Source: Brachionus koreanus (Eukaryota > Rotifera > Eurotatoria > Ploima > Brachionidae). Taken from it: a stretch of DNA of 64,000 nucleotides. A program made the position numbers and the translations under genes. The stretch's first letter is position 1. Each line of letters begins with the position of its first letter. The notes under the pieces were generated by a model. It made no database searches, had not been told where the DNA came from, and saw nothing but the letters and a program-made list of their open reading frames with translations. Of the stretch, positions 59,261 through 64,000 are shown in pieces. The stretch is taken from assembly GCA_016987375.1 (NCBI GenBank), contig PJRA01000272.1, positions 1,423,102 through 1,487,101 of the forward strand, read 5' to 3'.

Positions 59261-61142
59261 CTAATTGTTTTCAAAATCTCGTCTCATCATATTTGCTGTA
59301 CTTACTCTGGATTCTGTTCTTGGAGTTTCACTTCTAGAACCATTAAAGCCAACATTTGATACTGAGGCAACAGTTGACTCACGTCGGTAATTTTCTTCTA
59401 AATCTTCAGTTTGTTTACTATATTTATCTGACGAATAATTTGAGTTTGAATCTTGTTTTTGCTCTGTTGTTTTGGGTCTCGAAACTTCTCCAATATTTAG
59501 AATTGGACCTAATTTAGAAGCAATATCTTGAAGCTTTATTTTTTAATAATAATACGAATACATAAATTTTTGTTAAATTTTTATAAATACCTCAGGATCT
59601 ATGTCTTTTTTTTTTCCGCGAAGGATTGAATCAAAGTTTTTTCGAAATTCAATTAAACGAGAAGCGGCTCCTTGTCTATCACCTTGATTATACAAAAAAA
59701 CTGCGAAATTCAAATTAGTATAAACATTTTCTCTAAAAAAATTTAATTAATTTTAATATAATAAGTAAATTTTATTCAAATACCCATCTAATGCCAATGA
59801 ATGCTCATAAGCCTGTTTTGCATTAGTAGGATCCTCCAAATGAGTCAATGCCACTTGATATAATAAAACTTTTTATGAAAGAAATTTTTTATTTTTTAAA
59901 GTACCTGCTATAAGTGAATAAATTAGTGGTTCTTTGGGACGGAAATTTACTGCAGAATTTAGATATCTGAATGCTGAAGCATATTGTTGCATTGCTAGAT
60001 GAATCAGACCAAGATTGTACAAAATTTTCCATTCAAAAGGTGACAAATAAGTGGCTCTTTTTAAACAACTAATTGCCTTGAGTAGAAATAATATTTTAAT
60101 AATTAATTTTTGCAATAGACTTTATTTAAGATAAAAACAAAATTGATATTTTTACCGCTACGTATTTTTTCTTTCCAAAAAAACACATTCCAATGTTATT
60201 CCAAAGTCTTGGACTCTCAGGAGCTGTATCGGCAGCTATTCTATATTTATTTAGTGCAACGTCATGATCATTATGAATTTGAATCATATTACAAACGGCC
60301 AGTATAGATTTGTAATAAGTTGGATTGTAAGTTAGTGCATTACCCAATGCTTCAAACGACTTTTGAAATTGTCTTTGCTTTGATGAAATTTGATGTTAAA
60401 AAAAACAATTAATATCAAATTTTAAATTATACTTTCATGTATAAAAGACCTAAAACTGTCAAAATTTCACAACTTTCTGGATTAAATCTAAAAAAAAAAG
60501 GAAAAAAATTTTTAAATTTAAATATATCTAAATATTACTCTGCTGCTTTTACTAAAACTTCAATAGCGGCTTCAATATTATTTTCGCTAACAAATAGCTT
60601 AGCCATCATCAAAAATGACATTTCATTTTTTGATAAATTGATTGCTTCTTTAAAATATTGTTTGGCCTTTTCATTTTGTTTTAGATGCCAAAAACATATA
60701 CCAATGTTATGTTTTATTTCCCAATCTGTGGAAGCCTTTTTGAGAGCTTCATTGAAAACATCAATTGACGCTTTATGACGACCTAGCAGAAAAAGAGATC
60801 TAGCAATTTGCTTTAAATTGAGAACATTAGCCGGATTTAAAAGCGAGCAGGACTGAAAGAGTTCAAGAGATTCCTGAATTCTACCTTCTTGCCTCATTAT
60901 TAGTGCTATTAAAATCATTAAAGTAAAATTAGATAAAAAAATATTTTATTAGATTTACCGTGAACATAAAAAGCATATTCACAATTTCCGTTTGTTAGTG
61001 CAATCTGTTCCTTAATCAAATCTTTACATGCTTTGAAATCTTTGCGAATATAGTAAAGATGCAAAAGCCAATTAAGGCCATCTATACTAGGTAGCTTTGG
61101 AACTTTTTCTGTAACTAATGATGATTCATTTTTACTGGCCAT
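59261..61142 (-). CDS. BBS4: Bardet-Biedl syndrome 4 protein (BBSome TPR subunit)
   Basis: Eight exons: 61142-60959, 60905-60539, 60487-60433, 60377-60156, 60076-59905, 59853-59784, 59732-59591, 59533-59261; 494 residues (human 519). BBS4 is a TPR subunit of the BBSome, which sorts membrane proteins in and out of cilia, and links to pericentriolar material. Nearly every exon carries diagnostic stretches: [114 protein letters not shown] and [16 protein letters not shown]. About a dozen TPR units span 20-400. The C-terminal ~90 residues are polar and unconserved, as in other species. The exons join in phase at every site. The gene lies between the arms of an inverted repeat, with tRNA-Leu copies on both sides. 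Confidence 0.96.
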
Positions 61143-62002
61143 TCCTAGAAAATTAAATTTAAATATTTTAAAATATGAAAGCTTGAAATTTTTAAATTAT
61201 CATGTATCCATGGAAACTCGAGGAAGGTTAAGATAATCTTCATATAATATTTAATGCATTCATTTATTAATTATTGGATTTTTTATACGATACTAAAGAA
61301 TTGTTAAAATTTGTCTTTTTAAATTGTTTATAAATTTAAAGAAAATAAAAGATCCTTTAAATAATCTAAAGAAATTTAATTGATAATTGTCGAAAATTTT
61401 AAGAATTTATTTATCTCCAATATTTTTAAAACAAAATTTAAACGTTTCATTAAGTTATTATGTCATGTAGAATGAAGACTATTTCAGAATTTTCCATTCT
61501 CAAAAATCACTATTGAATAATTAAAATGACTAAAAAGATTTAAATTTTAAATCTCTATAAACCCATAAGGTTTCAGTAGTTAAAACAAAGTGAAAAAAGA
61601 AAAAAAAACTAGTCGAAGTAAAATCTTAATTAAATTCCTTAAAAGAAATTCGAAAAAATTTATTATTTTTGTTAATAATGAAATAGAATTACTTTTATTG
61701 ACACAAATCGTTTCATTTTCAATCAAACTGGCTCTATATTCATTATGAAAAGCCTCTTAAAAAAATTAATAAACGAGATAAGGATTTGACTGAAATCGAA
61801 ATTTCGTGCCAGTGTGTGGTACTTGTACCGGTGGGAAATGTAAATGTTTTAGTTCAGGTGTCAAACGTAATTAACATTGTCATATAAAATCAGTAAATAA
61901 ATGTTAAATATATCTAATGCCTAAAGTAAGTTTATTGTTTTTGTCCTTTTTTTTTATTCCATTGATTTTTGTATCATATTTTCTTACATAATTTGTATTT
62001 TA
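61143..62002. other. BBS4 upstream region
   Basis: About 860 bp upstream of BBS4, which should include its promoter. At 61806-61874 a 22-codon frame reads VPVCGTCTGGKCKCFSSGV, Cys-rich and unlike the surroundings; it faintly recalls a CXC-type zinc motif but is too short to call. Confidence 0.5.
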
Positions 62003-62187
62003 TTTCTTTAAGACTTATTCATTTTGCAATTTTCTTAGCCGTTATGCATTAACTGGTCAAATATAGGTTTTCGAAAAGCTTTTTACTTTATAGTCCAGTA
62101 CTTCAGCTTGAATTTCAATTTATAACTTAAGAGCAAAATATGCTGTCCAATTTGCCAGTAATCTTTTTGTCTTATGAATTTAAAATT
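62003..62187. repeat. inverted repeat flanking BBS4, right arm
   Basis: Reverse-complement partner of 58959-59136, with one 7-8 base indel near 62030. Confidence 0.85.
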
Positions 62188-62224
62188 GGATGTATGCCAT
62201 CAGTGCCTATTGATTTGTTTTTAA

Positions 62225-62373
62225 AATATCTATTTATCTTAAAGAATTTTATTTTTTTTAACTTTGACAGTATGACCGAGTGGTCTAAGGCTTGTTTGAA
62301 TGTTACAATTAGATGATTTTTTTGTTTATGAGACATTGAATTAACAAATCACGAAGAAAAACATTGCTTTTCT
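62225..62373 (+). repeat. patchwork copy of the 57.9-58.5 kb tRNA locus
   Basis: Three blocks in the same order as 57944-58482 but with the parts between them missing. TTATCTTAAAGAATTTTATT comes first, then the tRNA 5' part (62266-62291). Next TTGAATGTTACAATTAGATG (compare 58258-58288), then ATGAGACATTGAATTAACAA through AACATTGCTTTTC (compare 58436-58481). It ends where retrotransposon sequence begins. Confidence 0.8.
62266..62291 (+). pseudogene. tRNA-Leu(CAA) 5' fragment
   Basis: 26 bases matching the acceptor and D arms of the neighbouring tRNA-Leu genes with one change (G to A in TATGACCGAG). The anticodon arm, intron and 3' half are missing. Confidence 0.85.
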
Positions 62374-62500
62374 TTATGCTCACAGCTAACAAAATGTGAA
62401 GCAAAACGAAACTTTCTACCAAACCGAGTAGTGAACAATTGGAATGCGCTGCCGACGTCGATTGTCACAGCAAGTTCAACCAATCAGTTCAAAAACAGAC
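62374..62500 (+). mobile_element. non-LTR retrotransposon C-terminal coding fragment, copy 4
   Basis: An open frame reading LTKCEAKRNFLPNRVVNNWN then ALPTSIVTASSTNQFKNR, the typical end of these polymerase proteins, running into an N gap. It has no stop codons, so it is the least decayed copy here. The following residues KNRLDN are those that emerge after the gap in copy 2. Confidence 0.8.
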
Positions 62501-62710
62501 NNNNNNNNNNNNNNNNNNNNNNNNNNNNNNNNNNNNNNNNNNNNNNNNNNNNNNNNNNNNNNNNNNNNNNNNNNNNNNNNNNNNNNNNNNNNNNNNNNNN
62601 NNNNNNNNNNNNNNNNNNNNNNNNNNNNNNNNNNNNNNNNNNNNNNNNNNNNNNNNNNNNNNNNNNNNNNNNNNNNNNNNNNNNNNNNNNNNNNNNNNNN
62701 NNNNNNNNNN
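62501..62710. other. assembly gap (210 N)
   Basis: Undetermined bases between retrotransposon coding sequence and the 5' flank (AATTAATCAA) of the fourth tRNA-Leu. The retrotransposon's 3' end is presumably inside. Confidence 0.99.
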
Positions 62711-62720
62711 AATTAATCAA

Positions 62721-62829
62721 GACAGTATGGCCGAGTGGTCTAAGGCGCCAGACTCAAGTTTGAAACAAAACTTAAGATGTGTGTTCTGGTCAGTGTATAC
62801 TGGCGTGGGTTCAAATCCCACTGCTGTCA
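62721..62829 (+). tRNA. tRNA-Leu(CAA) with intron, fourth copy
   Basis: 109 bases, same as the other three, with the same AATTAATCAA 5' flank and AATTTTTTCTATCGCC 3' flank (then GAATTTTC instead of ATATTTTC). Confidence 0.93.
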
Positions 62830-63849
62830 AATTTTTTCTATCGCCGAATTTTCTTAATTTTAATTGATAAAGAGAAAAAACAATTTACAAAAAATATTGC
62901 AAAAAATATAGAAAAATATTGCCTATTTTATATAGTGTAATTAGATTTTTTTTTTGTTTAGACTGAATCAAAAAACTTTGAGTTTAATTTATATTAGCTT
63001 ATTCAGCTCAAATAAATTAAATTATTACCAACATTAATTTTTTCAATTAATATTTTAAGAGAAATTTTTTCAATTTTAATTTATTTATAACAATTAAAAA
63101 CATAAATTTTCAAATCGTTAATTTTCAAGTCGATGTTTTGATTGATTTAATATGCAAAAAAAAGTGCTTGATTTATATCACTTTTTAAAATAAATCTGAA
63201 ACCCAAAATCAAAATAATCTAAATCCATTTAGAAATTTAGAATACTTAAAATTTATTAATACAAAGAATTTAAAATTGTTAGGGGATTATTTGAATGATG
63301 ATTATTTGAATTTTTTAATAATTTTTTTTAACTAAAAAAGAAATCATTACTATGTTTAATTTTTAATTTATCATTAACATTCATATAATGACTTTTTCAG
63401 ATATTTTAAATTGATATCATATTGTGCTTTGTAAGAATTTTTATTCCAAGTAATCCAAAAATAAATATATCAAAAACATTAGAATAATTTAAAAACAAAA
63501 AAACCACCTATTTTAACAAAAGTTTTAATTATTTTTATTACAGAATCGTTACCAGCTAATTAAATTTTGACTCGATTAATACTCAAATGAAATATCCCAT
63601 TCAAAAATATTAGTAATCGATAAATTTTCAATTAGTTTTTTATTTAATTTTAATTAATTTTTGATCTTTAAAAAATATCTCCATGGGAATTAATGAAACA
63701 GATAACTTTGATCCAACTTGGTGTTTTCTTAATAGTATTTGAGAAATTGCTAAAAAAATCAGTCTCATAATGAAATTAAGAATTATTTTAAACCAACTAT
63801 ACAGACTTAATCTTTTGAAATCAAATTCAAATTATTCTTTAACAAAATA
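62830..63849. other. AT-rich region, no gene seen
   Basis: About 1 kb without a recognisable exon, RNA gene or repeat beyond the tRNA 3' flank. Confidence 0.6.
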
Positions 63850-63927
63850 GTTAGGGTTTAGTTATCCTGCTTTGTTAATTTAGTTAAACCAAATTGATCG
63901 TAGAATATTACTAATATTATAGTGACT
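63850..63927 (+). mobile_element. 3' UTR of a non-LTR retrotransposon, copy 5
   Basis: TCCTGCTTTGTTAATTTAGT through GTAGAATATTACTAATATTATAGTGACT matches the 3' end of copy 2 (15676-15738) with a few differences. Only the non-coding tail is present. Confidence 0.7.
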
Positions 63928-64000
63928 CTGAAATCAATTTTATTATTAACATTAATGATCTACAAGCAACTAATTATTTTGCTGAATATTTTTAATATCT

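Noticed and set aside
60437..60778. 113-codon plus-strand frame
   Set aside because: Antisense to BBS4 exon 2, which has clear TPR similarity.

Overview
This is a gene-dense, strongly AT-rich stretch of animal nuclear DNA. Many introns are only about 40-60 bp, a few exceed 1 kb, and the proteins (DNMBP/Tuba type, ADCY9 type, SLC30A7, epsilon-tubulin, BBS4, WDR49/64 type) are clearly metazoan. A small ciliated invertebrate, plausibly a monogonont rotifer, fits best; that is an inference from base composition and intron style, not something the sequence proves. Exon models were built by eye from GT/AG sites, codon phase and family similarity. All main models close in frame.

Layout: 369-736 is a weak small gene. 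A 15-exon EF-hand/WD40 gene (WDR49/WDR64/WDY family) runs on the minus strand from 19628 to 3014. Its eighth intron is 10.9 kb (6298-17215) and carries, on the opposite strand, an intronless 719-residue orphan GPCR-like gene (10695-12854) plus two decayed non-LTR retrotransposon copies. Next come a six-exon ankyrin-repeat protein ending in a CaaX-like box (26114-22260, minus), a mariner relic (28402-28647), and a 15-exon DNMBP-like DH-BAR-SH3-SH3 protein (35276-29080, minus). A 9.4 kb gene-poor stretch follows, holding a GC-rich island and another retrotransposon tail.

The right part is compact: an intronless ADCY9-like adenylyl cyclase (44708-48406, plus), zinc transporter SLC30A7 (50565-52339, plus), epsilon-tubulin (54050-52542, minus), a carbonyl-reductase-like SDR (54516-55599, plus), an LRR protein (55804-57516, plus), four intron-containing tRNA-Leu(CAA) genes with a fifth fragment, and BBS4 (61142-59261, minus). 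The tRNA/BBS4 locus is rearranged: tRNA units lie in inverted and direct copies, BBS4 sits between arms of a ~180 bp inverted repeat, and 62.2-62.4 kb is a patchwork copy of 57.9-58.5 kb.

Several genes serve cilia or centrioles (TUBE1, BBS4, possibly the EF-hand/WD40 gene), others signalling at membranes (GPCR-like, adenylyl cyclase, DH-BAR-SH3). I see no evidence that they form a regulated cluster. Three N gaps (1009-1056, 15005-15602, 62501-62710) are present; the last two fall at or beside copies of the same retrotransposon family. No bacterial operon, CRISPR array or clear novel multi-gene system was found.
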